Assembly (NCBI GenBank): GCA_035403465.1
Contig: DAONFG010000026.1
Coordinates: 1-47,363, forward strand
Reading direction: 5' to 3'
DNA: 47,363 bases
DNA from: JAAYBQ01 sp035403465
Lineage (GTDB): Bacteria; Spirochaetota; UBA4802; UBA5550
In this document: piece after piece, positions 24,335 through 33,246 of the stretch
Layout of the letters: every line of letters begins with the position of its first letter
Numbering within the stretch: the stretch's first letter is position 1
Position numbers and translations under genes: made by a program
The notes under the pieces: generated by a model
What the model saw: only the letters and a program-made list of their open reading frames with translations
The model's database searches: none
Told to the model about the DNA's origin: nothing

Positions 24335-25918
24335 TTAAACAGGTTCATCTTCGATTTCGATTTCATTTTCGCTGCCGGTTTCCGCGGACTCACCCGGCAT
24401 CCTTGAAAATATCGCGGCCATCCTTCTCAGCCTGTCCATGTGGTTTACATTCAGTTCACCTGTCTCCAGCTTCCATGTCCAGTTATTTTCGGTCGTGCCG
24501 GGCGTATTCATTCTGAACTCAGTTCCGTAGCCGAGTATATCCTGCGCGGGAATGACCACAAGTCCCGCATGCGAGGCGTACGCCTCGCGTATTATCCTCC
24601 AGTGAAAATCGCTCCAGTCCTTCATGCCCATGTAGGCCATAATGTAGTCGCGTTTCTCCAGGGGCATTTCCGTGTCATAAAACCACCCGTTTGAAGTATC
24701 GTTGTCATGGGTCCCGGTGTAGAGTACGCAGTTTTCAGTCTTTATATTATGCGGAAGGTACTCGTTCTCCGGGCCTCCGTCAAATGCGAACTGGAGTATC
24801 TTCATCCCGGGTAATTCCATGTTGTCGCGGAGTGCCTTAACCCGTTTTGTGATAACGCCCAGGTCTTCGGCTATGAGGGGCAGGCCGCCGATATCATCTT
24901 TAAGCCTGTTGAACAGATCGTGTCCGGGACCGTTTATCCATTTACCTTCTACAGCCGTTTCCCGGCCGTATGCTACTGACCAGAAAGCGTCAAATCCCCT
25001 GAAATGGTCTATGCGTACAATATCGCACAACGATATCGCATGCGAAATGCGTTTCCGCCACCAGTAATAAGTATCATCCCTGAGCCTGCCGCTGCTGTTA
25101 CGCCACCTGTACAGCGGGTTGCCCCACAGCTGCCCTGTTTCACTGAAATAATCAGGCGGAACACCTGCAATATACTCAGGCTCAAGTTTCCCGGGGTCTA
25201 TTGTGAGTATATCCCTGTTGCTCCATGCATCAGCGCTGTCGTTTGATACATAGATCGGGATATCCCCGATTATTCTTATTCCCCTTTCATTTGCGTAAGC
25301 CTTGAATCTTTCCCACTGCCTGTTGAAAATGAACTGGGCGTATTTTATTATCAGTATCCTGTCGGACATTTTAAGACGCCATGAATTAAGCGCGTCTTTT
25401 TCTCTCAGGGCTATGTCCCTGTCCCATGACATCCAGTTGTACGACTGGTATTCGTGCGAGATCGCGGCGAACAGGGCGTAATCGTCAAGCCATGCATCGT
25501 TGTAATCATCGCAGAACCTGGAGAACGCAAGTGAATCCTCTTCGTGCGCATGTAGTACAAAATCGTGAAATGAATTTATTATGCATATCCTGGTACGGTT
25601 GCGCGCAGATATAAAGTCCGCAGTGTGTGATTCCTCGACTGTAACCGGATCAGGCAGGGTTCGGCTCCATCTCTCCGTCGCCATGCTCTCGGTGCTGATA
25701 AAAAGCTCGTTTCCGGCAAATGCCGAGATCGAGGAATACGGAGACCATCCCATTGCAGGGGATACAGGCCCCACCGGCAGTATCTGGAGGTATGAAAATC
25801 CCCCTCCGGCGATGAGGTCAATGAAGTCGTATGCCTCCTGGCCAAGTGTCCCGGTCCCGAACCGGCCCGGGAGGCTTGTTATGTGGCAGAGTATTCCCGC
25901 TGACCTCTCAAGTTTCAT
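24335..25918 (-). CDS. malQ: 4-alpha-glucanotransferase MalQ
   Basis: The 527-residue protein is a GH77 disproportionating enzyme that moves alpha-1,4-glucan segments between maltodextrins. Visible signatures: SLPGRFGTGTLG near the start, GDIPIYVSNDSADAW, the catalytic-nucleophile region DIVRIDHFRGFDAFW (Asp of RIDHF), the acid/base Glu in LIAEDLGV and the GTHDNDTSNGW loop. The length is typical of the short MalQ class. The C-terminus carries an acidic tail (ENEIEIEDEP) not usual for the family. The start overlaps the UPF0182 stop by one base, so it is translated with that gene. No glycogen or maltose genes are nearby. Confidence 0.96.
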   Translation of the reverse strand: MKLERSAGILCHITSLPGRFGTGTLGQEAYDFIDLIAGGGFSYLQILPVGPVSPAMGWSPYSSISAFAGNELFISTESMATERWSRTLPDPVTVEESHTADFISARNRTRICIINSFHDFVLHAHEEDSLAFSRFCDDYNDAWLDDYALFAAISHEYQSYNWMSWDRDIALREKDALNSWRLKMSDRILIIKYAQFIFNRQWERFKAYANERGIRIIGDIPIYVSNDSADAWSNRDILTIDPGKLEPEYIAGVPPDYFSETGQLWGNPLYRWRNSSGRLRDDTYYWWRKRISHAISLCDIVRIDHFRGFDAFWSVAYGRETAVEGKWINGPGHDLFNRLKDDIGGLPLIAEDLGVITKRVKALRDNMELPGMKILQFAFDGGPENEYLPHNIKTENCVLYTGTHDNDTSNGWFYDTEMPLEKRDYIMAYMGMKDWSDFHWRIIREAYASHAGLVVIPAQDILGYGTEFRMNTPGTTENNWTWKLETGELNVNHMDRLRRMAAIFSRMPGESAETGSENEIEIEDEPV

Positions 25919-28623
25919 CAGTTCCCCTGGCTCTTCATCTGCGTCAGTACACTTTTCAGGTTTTCGATCTCTTCACCGTAACCCTTCCAGTTGCCTTCGC
26001 GCATGTACTGCTCGGCGCGCATGTAATGGAAGTATGCCCTGTCTGCCAGTTCTTTAAGTGTTCCGCCCGCGGACTTTCCTGACTCCGTAAAACTTGCGCC
26101 GTAGAATACTTTCTGCAGTGATGTCTGGAGGTCGCTCTCCATGGCTATCTGGTCAGAGAAAGAGACAATAACCCGCTTAAGCTCGGGCATCTCTGTTGTC
26201 TCTGCCTTCAGGTAGAGCGGCTCAATGTATATGAGCGAGTCCTCAATCGGGATTACAAGCATGTTGCCGCGTATTACACTTGAACCGGAACGGTTCCAGA
26301 GAGAAAGCTGCTTGGAAATTTCAGGGTCAGTGTTGATTCTTGATTCAACCTGCATCGGGCCGTAGCTGAGTTTATCCTTGGGCAGCTGGTATAGCTGCAG
26401 CCTGCCGTATTCAGCGGGATCGCACTTTGCAGTTAGAAACGCGAGCATATTCATTTTCTTATACGGGCTGAACGGCATTATAAGCAGGAACCCGCTCTGT
26501 TTTTCACCCGGTAGTTTTGTTACAAGGTAGTAGCTGTGTATCGGCTCCTCTTTGTCGCCGTATATCTGCGACGGTATCTGCCATGCGTCCTCGCTGTTGT
26601 AGAACACGTTGGGATTTGTCATGTGGTACCTGAGTAATATTGTGCTCTGGATGTTGAAGATATCCTCGGGATACCTGATATGTTTCTGCAGATCGGCCGG
26701 CATCTCCCTGATATCCCTGAGGATCCCGGGGAATACCCTGTTATATACCTGGATTACCGGGTCTTTTGTATCGGATATATAGCAGTTTATCGTTCCGTTG
26801 TACGCATCGATTGTCAGCTTGACCGAGTTGCGTATATAGTTAATCTGTTTGTCGTTTGCGTATACCGGTGTTGAATAGGGAAACTGGTCGCTGGTAGTGT
26901 ACCCGTCGATCATCCAGTAGAGTTTTCCTTCGGATAGAACAAGGTACGGGTCGTTATCAAGTTCGAGGAACGGCGCGTAGCTGTTCGCGATTTCAATGAT
27001 GTTTCTTTTGAACAGCAGCCTGCTTTCGTTGCTTATGTTTCCTGAAATCAGCAGGTTGATATCGCCGAAGGCTATCGCGGCCATGAGCCTCTTGAAAAAT
27101 GAATCAAGCTTGATCCCGCCAGTACCGGCATAAGTGGTGTACTTGTTCTCCTCTCCAGATGGATAATCAAATTCGCCGGGCTTGATTGATGTATTTGTTA
27201 TTGCGTACGAATTGTCGTGTTCGCCGTAATAGATCTCGGGCCTGTCGACTTTAAGTCCGGTGTCTGTTGCTGGAGGAATATCCTTCATTATGAGTACAGG
27301 GAGGCCCTCTGTCGTTATGCGGTCAACACGGCTCATTACCAGCCCGTAACCGTGCGTATAGATAAGGTGCTTGTTCTGCCATGTCTGCGAGTTTACTCCA
27401 AGGTTCTCGATTGTAAGTTCGCGCCCTGAAAGGTTTACTGCGATTTTTTTACCGTTTATCATGTACCTGTCAACATCAACATCGTTGAAGTAATAATACT
27501 GTTTAAGTTCCTGGAGCTGTTTGTAGGTCTGCTTGAGCGGGCGCCAGTCCCAGAGCCTTACACTTTCCAGGGTCTCCTTGTTTTTAAGAATGTCGGCGTA
27601 TGTAAGCTCCCGCTTGTTGGCAAAGGGTATCTCCTCGACCCTGTCAATGCCATAGGCAAGTCGTGTAAAGGTTATATTGTTCTGGATGTAAGGTGTCTCC
27701 TTGCCGAGTTCGTTCGGCACAACAATGAACCTCTGCTGCAGCGCGGGGTAAATCACACCCAGGATGAAATATACAGGGATCAGGGTGAGCATGACTATTA
27801 CCGGGAGATTGAAACTCCTCTTGAAAACATTGAACAGGAGAAGTGCCCCTGCAATGAATGATATGACCTCTGCCGCCCTGTATGCAAGGAGGTTCGCGTG
27901 AATAGCCGTGTATCCCGCACCGTAGAATTTACCGATCTGCGAAAACAGCAGTTCGTAGGCTGATAACTGGTAGCTGAACCCGTATAGTATTACCATGAGC
28001 GCCAGCAGGATTGATATGTGCGCCCTGCTGAACAGCGAGAGTTCAACGCCGTTTGCTGTTTTATGGATTGCCCCGTTAAGGACGTGAAGTATAACCGTGA
28101 AAATTGTTATGATTACAAGGGTGCTCATGAACCACCCGTACAGGAACTGGTAGAAGGGCAGGGAGAAGACGTAGAAACCTATATCCCTGTTGAATACCGG
28201 GTCTGCGGGAAATCCCTGGAACGGCATCGAGTTTTTAAACATAAGGTATTCCTTCCAGAATGCCGATGCACCCCCACCCATTACAAATCCTGTGAAAACA
28301 ACAACTGCAGTCACTATAATCAGCAGCAGCTTCCTTGACGAACCGATCGCAGGGATCTGTATCCTGTCCAGGAAGTTTTCCGTGAAGAACCTTCCCTTGC
28401 CGCCAAGGAGCCTGATCATCAGAAAATTCAGCAGGAACAATACAATGAATACTGTACCGAACAGGGCCTGCACATTAAATTTTGTCATAAAAAGAACCCA
28501 GAATACGCTGAGGCCGTTGTTCTGTTTAAACCATTCATAATCAATATAAAAGCCTGATATATACCTGAGGATAAAATAGATTATTATAACGCCCGTGAAG
28601 ATGATAAAAAACCTTTTATTCAT
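25918..28623 (-). CDS. UPF0182 family large membrane protein
   Basis: The 901-residue protein matches the UPF0182 (COG1615) family, whose function is unknown. Residues 1-310 hold about seven membrane segments (starting at 5-25, 47-70, 98-118, 158-180, 205-225, 245-270 and 275-300). The long hydrophilic remainder includes family-typical motifs such as NNITFTRLAYGID, RLWDWRPLKQTYKQLQELKQYY, THGYGLVMSRV and PIYYGEH-like EIYYGEHDNSYAI. It probably faces the periplasm. It has a clear ribosome site (AGGAG) and a promoter at 28667-28695, and it overlaps malQ at its 3' end. Confidence 0.93.
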   Translation of the reverse strand: MNKRFFIIFTGVIIIYFILRYISGFYIDYEWFKQNNGLSVFWVLFMTKFNVQALFGTVFIVLFLLNFLMIRLLGGKGRFFTENFLDRIQIPAIGSSRKLLLIIVTAVVVFTGFVMGGGASAFWKEYLMFKNSMPFQGFPADPVFNRDIGFYVFSLPFYQFLYGWFMSTLVIITIFTVILHVLNGAIHKTANGVELSLFSRAHISILLALMVILYGFSYQLSAYELLFSQIGKFYGAGYTAIHANLLAYRAAEVISFIAGALLLFNVFKRSFNLPVIVMLTLIPVYFILGVIYPALQQRFIVVPNELGKETPYIQNNITFTRLAYGIDRVEEIPFANKRELTYADILKNKETLESVRLWDWRPLKQTYKQLQELKQYYYFNDVDVDRYMINGKKIAVNLSGRELTIENLGVNSQTWQNKHLIYTHGYGLVMSRVDRITTEGLPVLIMKDIPPATDTGLKVDRPEIYYGEHDNSYAITNTSIKPGEFDYPSGEENKYTTYAGTGGIKLDSFFKRLMAAIAFGDINLLISGNISNESRLLFKRNIIEIANSYAPFLELDNDPYLVLSEGKLYWMIDGYTTSDQFPYSTPVYANDKQINYIRNSVKLTIDAYNGTINCYISDTKDPVIQVYNRVFPGILRDIREMPADLQKHIRYPEDIFNIQSTILLRYHMTNPNVFYNSEDAWQIPSQIYGDKEEPIHSYYLVTKLPGEKQSGFLLIMPFSPYKKMNMLAFLTAKCDPAEYGRLQLYQLPKDKLSYGPMQVESRINTDPEISKQLSLWNRSGSSVIRGNMLVIPIEDSLIYIEPLYLKAETTEMPELKRVIVSFSDQIAMESDLQTSLQKVFYGASFTESGKSAGGTLKELADRAYFHYMRAEQYMREGNWKGYGEEIENLKSVLTQMKSQGN

Positions 28624-28666
28624 ATAATACTCCTGGAACAGTAGGTTGACTTATTGCTACAGGCTA

Positions 28667-28695
28667 AAAATAAACAGTCCGGCTGCTGGAGTCAA
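28667..28695 (-). promoter_or_regulatory. Promoter of the UPF0182/malQ pair
   Basis: On the minus strand TTGACT (28690-28695) and TATTTT (28667-28672) are 17 bp apart. The leader to the start at 28623 is about 37 bases, with AGGAG near the end. Confidence 0.6.
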
Positions 28696-28783
28696 TGATA
28701 AAAGATGGCTTTATTCTTCTATTTATTTCAGCATCCGCTGAGGATTTATTGACATCTATCGGGTTTTTAAACATCATTGATAC

Positions 28784-29161
28784 ATGGACTATAAAAAAGA
28801 GATGAAGATGCTCATGAAGGGGAGGGAGCGTTACTTCCCTGTAATTGATGCCCTGCTGGACATGAAAACAGCGGACGGAAGCCACCCGCTTTCAATCGAT
28901 GATCCTGATATGATGAGAACTGTACTTGAGCTTATTGATATAGGCTACTTTGATCCCGATGCATTTATTATAAATCAGCGGTTCGGAGAGGTGCGCGGGC
29001 TTTATTACAAGGGCGGACCTGTGCTCACTGACACCGGCTGGACTCAATACAAAATGCATCACAGCGGGCAGAGAAAAAACCAGGTAATCAGAATTTTCAT
29101 TATACTCTCAATAATCTGGCTTGCCGCCGCGTTCATGCTGTTGATTTTTATTTTAAAATAA
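28784..29161 (+). CDS. Small unrecognised protein with C-terminal membrane anchor
   Basis: The 125-residue product is hydrophilic for about 100 residues (Met- and Lys-rich at the start, then a compact segment with ELIDIGYFDPDAFII and GLYYKGGPVLTDTGW) and ends in one membrane helix (about residues 100-123, IRIFIILSIIWLAAAFMLLIFIL), so it looks like a tail-anchored cytoplasmic protein. There is no good ribosome site, and Met7 or Met9 could be the true start. It is convergent with the next gene across 37 bases. No function can be given. Confidence 0.65.
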   Translation: MDYKKEMKMLMKGRERYFPVIDALLDMKTADGSHPLSIDDPDMMRTVLELIDIGYFDPDAFIINQRFGEVRGLYYKGGPVLTDTGWTQYKMHHSGQRKNQVIRIFIILSIIWLAAAFMLLIFILK

Positions 29162-29198
29162 AAACCGGGATCCAGCTGTGGCGCAGAGAATTCCGGGT

Positions 29199-29648
29199 TC
29201 ATTTATTGCCAAGGAAAATAAATTCATCCTCCCTGTATTTCCATATCTCGGTCCTTTTTTTACGAGTCTGGCTTCGATAACAGATCTCTACCCTGATGAT
29301 GGAATCATCCCGGGTTGAAGGTAATTCCCCTTTAAAGATAAGCTTCTCGCCCGGTGTAATCATGTTCGGACCTTTCAGTTGTATAGTCAGTGGTGAATTT
29401 TTTCCGGGGTACACGGCAGTGATTGTGACGTTAAGAGCTATAGTTGTTCCGTGATTCTCGATATCTGCAAATATTTTTTTCCCGGAATGTTTTAATCCTG
29501 TAATTATTACAAAAGTTGAATAGTTCTGGTCCAGCATTTTTTTTGTGAAGATTACGTAGAGGAGAGTTACTACCAGGACTCCAATGGTCATCGCCGCCTG
29601 GATAATGCTTGAGAATGTCTGGATAAGTACCGGTATTGTGCTGATCAT
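29199..29648 (-). CDS. Unrecognised membrane-anchored beta-rich protein
   Basis: The 149-residue protein has one N-terminal membrane helix (about 15-36, IQAAMTIGVLVVTLLYVIFT) and a strand-rich C-terminal region (about 50-145) with the pattern of an Ig-like or transport-accessory fold ('FADIENHGTTIALNVTITAVYPG'). The 'NHGTTIALNV' pattern is like that of other single-pass proteins of unknown role. The start has GGGGGAT upstream. It stands alone. Confidence 0.65.
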   Translation of the reverse strand: MISTIPVLIQTFSSIIQAAMTIGVLVVTLLYVIFTKKMLDQNYSTFVIITGLKHSGKKIFADIENHGTTIALNVTITAVYPGKNSPLTIQLKGPNMITPGEKLIFKGELPSTRDDSIIRVEICYRSQTRKKRTEIWKYREDEFIFLGNK

Positions 29649-29794
29649 TTCAATCCCCCTGTTGTTAACCTGATTGCCTGTGATTGATTTTAAGTCAAGC
29701 CCATAAATATCTGAATTCCATACCTCAACCGCTGTGCGCTCCGTGCCTCATGACAGGTACCTTTTTGTATTATTCTGAATATTCCGCAAAATCC

Positions 29795-29823
29795 TTGACA
29801 CTGCACATTATCGGGATTAACAG
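29795..29823 (+). promoter_or_regulatory. Candidate promoter very close to the MFS start
   Basis: TTGACA (29795-29800) and TAACAG (29818-29823) are 17 bp apart. The -10 box ends only five bases before the ATG at 29829, and no ribosome site is visible, so a transcript from here would be leaderless. Chance is possible. Confidence 0.35.
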
Positions 29824-29828
29824 ACCTC

Positions 29829-31091
29829 ATGCAAATTGAAGAGCAGAGTAAAGGATTCCCGGGAAAAGCCGGCGCCGGATTAAGGAAAGCTTTCCGTTCC
29901 CTTAAATACAGGAATTACAGGCTTTTTTTCATGGGGCAGGCGGTGTCGCTTATCGGCACGTGGATGCAGCAGGTTGCAGTGAGCTGGCTGGCGTACAGGC
30001 TGACCGGCTCGGCGATCATACTTGGCACAGTGGCCTTCTGTGCGCAGATTCCGGTATTTATACTCTCGCCATTTACGGGAGCCCTTGGCGACAGGTTGAA
30101 CAGGCGCAACATACTTTTTGCAACACAGATATTCTCCATGATCCAGTCGTTTATCTTTTTTGTGCTTACCTTTACAGGAATTATCACCACGTGGCATATA
30201 GTTGTACTCAGCCTTGCACTCGGGGTCATAAATTCATTCGAGATGCCAACCAGGCAGGCCTTTCTCCTGGAGATGGTTGACGACAAACGCGACCTGCCCA
30301 ATGCAATTGCCCTCAACTCTGCAGCATTCAACAGTTCGAGGCTGATAGGCCCTGCAATAGCAGGTATTGTTGTAGCATTTTCCGGCGAGGCTGTCTGTTT
30401 TGCTGTCAACAGCGCAAGTTATTTCGCATCGGCAGCGGCCTTAATGATGATGAGGTTTGCACCCGCTCCGGCATATGCAGCCGGTAAACTCTTTGATGAT
30501 ATAAAGGAAGGATTCAGGTACGTCCGGGGAAACAGGCTGGTCAGGGACCTCCTGATAGTTGTGGCATTCACCTCATTTTTTTCAATGATGTTTCCGGTTC
30601 TTCTCCCCATATTCGCGCGCGAGGTATTGAAAGGCGATTCCCATACGTTCGGTTTCCTTGTATCTGCAGCAGGCGCGGGCGCTCTTGCCGCTACAATGTT
30701 TCTTGCAATACGCACCAGTATTAAAGGCCTGTGGGGTATAATCAATGCGTGCATGATGACTCTTGCCGCTGCGTTCATGCTGCTTTCTGTCCACGCGCTC
30801 CTTGTTATGGTGATGATTTTTCTCGCGCTCGCCGGATTCAGTACTATTGTTGTCATAGCATCATGCAACACGATACTGCAGACAGTATCTGACAGCGACA
30901 AGAGGGGCAGGGTGATCAGCTTCTACATTATGGCTTTCACCGGGGCGGCACCGCTCGGGAGCCTTGCAGCAGGCTATGTTTCTCACAGGATAGGCGCGCC
31001 CTGGACTTTTTTGTGCGCGGGCGTGGTCTGCCTCGCGGCAGGTATACTCATTTTGTTCAGGCGGAAGGATGACGATGCTTATATGCTCTGA
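29829..31091 (+). CDS. MFS exporter (EntS/DHA3-like)
   Basis: The 420-residue protein has 12 membrane segments and the DHA3-type start SLKYRNYRLFFMGQAVSLIGTWMQQVAVSWLAYRLTGS. The A-motif GALGDRLNRRN lies between TM2 and TM3, and the RIGPAIAG-like SSRLIGPAIAGIVVAF is characteristic of the family including the enterobactin exporter EntS and macrolide efflux proteins. No siderophore or drug gene is nearby, so the substrate is open. The upstream signals are peculiar (see the promoter entry). A second frame running on past the stop to 31185 is not counted as a gene. Confidence 0.9.
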   Translation: MQIEEQSKGFPGKAGAGLRKAFRSLKYRNYRLFFMGQAVSLIGTWMQQVAVSWLAYRLTGSAIILGTVAFCAQIPVFILSPFTGALGDRLNRRNILFATQIFSMIQSFIFFVLTFTGIITTWHIVVLSLALGVINSFEMPTRQAFLLEMVDDKRDLPNAIALNSAAFNSSRLIGPAIAGIVVAFSGEAVCFAVNSASYFASAAALMMMRFAPAPAYAAGKLFDDIKEGFRYVRGNRLVRDLLIVVAFTSFFSMMFPVLLPIFAREVLKGDSHTFGFLVSAAGAGALAATMFLAIRTSIKGLWGIINACMMTLAAAFMLLSVHALLVMVMIFLALAGFSTIVVIASCNTILQTVSDSDKRGRVISFYIMAFTGAAPLGSLAAGYVSHRIGAPWTFLCAGVVCLAAGILILFRRKDDDAYML

Positions 31092-31162
31092 TTATACCGC
31101 AGCAACTGTGGCCGCAGATTTCGCGTCACTTGCAGGCGGACTGCTTTCGCTCCTGCCCTGGA

Positions 31163-31675
31163 TCAGGAAACCGGTTCATCACTGAATATTCCGTTCAGCT
31201 GCCTGAGCGACCTGACAAACGCCTCGCGCCCGGTGAATCCCCGTATCTGCCTGCCGGTGTGCCTGTCGCAGAAACCGTCAAGGTCTTCTGACATAAAGTA
31301 CCTGTAGTCAACAGTGAGCTCTTCGCCCGCATTCAGGTCGCGGGCTGCGAAGCATAGCCCGCAGTGGTAGACCATAGTGGGCTCAAATGAATGGTTGACA
31401 AAGTCCCCTTCCCGGCTCCCGAAGCATGTATTGTGCTTTGAATACGCATCGTAAATAAACCAGTTATCCACGTAACGAACACTTGAATCGACAACGTCCT
31501 GGTGCGGCGAATTGTCAAGGTCCCGGCAGACCTCGTCGTGGTAATCCTTGTGTATGAGTTCGCTGATACCGTAAGTGTATATTACCAGCAGTTCGCCTTT
31601 TTTCACATCGCGTTTCAGGAATACGCCGCGTCCCTCTATCCCGGACTCGCGGATTTCATGGTCTGCAAGAATCAT
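31163..31675 (-). CDS. SET-domain protein (putative lysine methyltransferase)
   Basis: The 170-residue protein is little more than a SET domain: IEGRGVFLKRDVKKGE (the AdoMet-binding GxG strand), the pseudo-knot NHSFEPT, and GEELTVDYRYF with the catalytic Tyr. There are no pre-SET or post-SET cysteine clusters. Bacterial members of this size occur sporadically and some methylate ribosomal or DNA-binding proteins; the substrate here is unknown. It has a moderate promoter at 31713-31741. Its stop is close to the MFS stop on the other strand. Confidence 0.85.
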   Translation of the reverse strand: MILADHEIRESGIEGRGVFLKRDVKKGELLVIYTYGISELIHKDYHDEVCRDLDNSPHQDVVDSSVRYVDNWFIYDAYSKHNTCFGSREGDFVNHSFEPTMVYHCGLCFAARDLNAGEELTVDYRYFMSEDLDGFCDRHTGRQIRGFTGREAFVRSLRQLNGIFSDEPVS

Positions 31676-31712
31676 TTTTACCCCTGGCCGGTTTTTGTCC
31701 GTATGTGGTCAT

Positions 31713-31741
31713 CTTAAATAAAGGTCCGGTATTTATGTCAA
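31713..31741 (-). promoter_or_regulatory. Weak promoter candidate for the SET gene
   Basis: On the minus strand TTGACA (31736-31741) is followed after 17 bp by TTTAAG (31713-31718), a four-of-six match to the -10 consensus. The leader to 31675 would be about 32 bases. Confidence 0.4.
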
Positions 31742-31768
31742 TGTTGATTTTTGTTTTTAGTCAATATG

Positions 31769-31794
31769 TACACATGCAGGTTCCTGCATGTGTA
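31769..31794 (-). terminator. Perfect 12-bp hairpin downstream of the HD-GYP gene
   Basis: TACACATGCAGG (31769-31780) and CCTGCATGTGTA (31783-31794) are perfectly complementary with a two-base centre. The hairpin begins right at the HD-GYP stop on the minus strand. The bases after it (minus strand) are A-rich, not T-rich, so a classical terminator is doubtful; it could act as an RNA end-stabilising structure or binding site. Confidence 0.5.
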
Positions 31795-31795
31795 G

Positions 31796-33028
31796 TCAGA
31801 TGCCTGTGAGTATATCCTTTATTGTATGCGAAAATTCCTCGGGATGCAGGTTGTAGTTTCTCCCTTTGAATTTAATGGGGAACTTCAGCTTTCCTGATTC
31901 AATAAGGTCCAGGCATACATTTGCAATATCGGGATCGTAGTGTCCCTTCTTCCTCAGTTCGGTCCTGAGCTCAGCCTTTGCTTCGGCTGCACTTCGGCTG
32001 GGCCTGTGCGGCCTGTCGCCCAGGATCGCCTCTGCCACGTCAGCCACTGCAACAATACGCGCTCCCTCGGTGATCTTTTCTGCTTTAAGCTTTTTCGGGT
32101 ATCCTGTTCCATTAATACGTTCATGGTGCTGCAGCGAAATGGTGTGTATGTTCGCCAGGAGCTCGTTGTTGCCGAATCCGGCAAGCGTAATCATCTCTGC
32201 GCCGTGGTGAGGGTGTTTCTCGATGTGCCTGATGTCGTCGTCATTAAGTCTTGATGATTTTTCGATTATACTCCGGGGCACCTTGTATTTGCCTATGTCA
32301 TGCAGCATCGCGGATACGGTGTATTCATAAATTTTCTTTTTAAGCAGGAACTCGTTTTTGTACCTGTTCTTCAGGCATATCTTTGATATCTCCCTTGTGA
32401 GGTACGCGACGTTGAGCTGGTGACCTATTGTGTAGTCGTCTCTTTCGTAATGGAACATACAGTAAGCAAGGCCCACAGACGAAATCGTGTTGTTCATGTC
32501 GTCGAGGAAATATCTCAACTCATACTTCAGGCGCTGTTCTGCTATTTCACCGGTTATAGAGTCAAGGGATTCCTGGAAATCACTTGTAAGTTTGAGCAGT
32601 TTTTTTTCAAGCTTCATAAGTTCAGGGTAGAGGCTGCTTTTAACTTCAGCTGCATTGATAGCCGTATCTTTCCTGGCGGCTGCGGGCAGTGAGACATCGG
32701 CATCTGCATGAATCCTGGAGTACATCTGTTCAGCAGCCTTTACTCCCGCAGGTTCAAAGTAGACGATTCCGTCGTAACCGATATGCCTGATGTAAAGCTT
32801 TGACTTGAGAAATGCTATCGCACTGCTGTAGACGCTGGTCGCAATATCCGAATCCTTCTGCAGCTTTTCACTTTTTATCTGGAAGACATCATTGCGTTTC
32901 ATCATGTCATGATAATTTGCGAATGTCCAGTAGAGGATGTAATAAGCGGCATGTTCGTGCGGCTTCATCCATTCCCAGTCTTTGACCAGCTTCTTTAACC
33001 GGGTGGAGAATGACTTCTGGCTGAGCAT
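31796..33028 (-). CDS. HD-GYP domain protein with N-terminal winged-helix-like region
   Basis: The 410-residue protein has a C-terminal HD-GYP domain (about 200-370): the metal motif MLHDIGKYKVP and QHHERINGTGYP, so the HD and GYP motifs are intact and cyclic-di-GMP phosphodiesterase activity is likely. Instead of a receiver or PAS domain, residues 20-105 look like a winged helix (KSEKLQKDSDIATSVYSSAIAFLKSKLYIRHIGYDGIVYFEPAG), followed by a helical linker (about 120-165). This would couple nucleotide turnover to DNA or protein binding; that is inference. The ribosome site is AGAGG and a promoter lies at 33062-33089. Confidence 0.9.
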   Translation of the reverse strand: MLSQKSFSTRLKKLVKDWEWMKPHEHAAYYILYWTFANYHDMMKRNDVFQIKSEKLQKDSDIATSVYSSAIAFLKSKLYIRHIGYDGIVYFEPAGVKAAEQMYSRIHADADVSLPAAARKDTAINAAEVKSSLYPELMKLEKKLLKLTSDFQESLDSITGEIAEQRLKYELRYFLDDMNNTISSVGLAYCMFHYERDDYTIGHQLNVAYLTREISKICLKNRYKNEFLLKKKIYEYTVSAMLHDIGKYKVPRSIIEKSSRLNDDDIRHIEKHPHHGAEMITLAGFGNNELLANIHTISLQHHERINGTGYPKKLKAEKITEGARIVAVADVAEAILGDRPHRPSRSAAEAKAELRTELRKKGHYDPDIANVCLDLIESGKLKFPIKFKGRNYNLHPEEFSHTIKDILTGI

Positions 33029-33061
33029 TGATAAACCTCTGTGAACGGCAATGATACATAT

Positions 33062-33089
33062 ACCATACAGTATATAACAGGGATGTCAA
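33062..33089 (-). promoter_or_regulatory. Promoter of the HD-GYP gene
   Basis: On the minus strand TTGACA (33084-33089) and TATGGT (33062-33067) are 16 bp apart. The leader to 33028 is about 30 bases. Confidence 0.5.
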
Positions 33090-33246
33090 TTTAAAAACTG
33101 CCGGCTGGAGTGTGCCCGTAAAAAATTGCAGATATTGCAGCACGACCGGGCTTCTGTGGTATGGCGATTTAAGATAAGGATTGATTTTTTCAAGTTTCAG
33201 GCATACAGATTTTATACTATAGCAGTTAACGATTAGATCAGCACCG

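Noticed and set aside
31069..31185. A 38-codon frame running on past the MFS stop on the + strand
   Set aside because: It overlaps the MFS end and the SET gene on the other strand, has no ribosome site of its own, and is more likely chance in codon-rich DNA.
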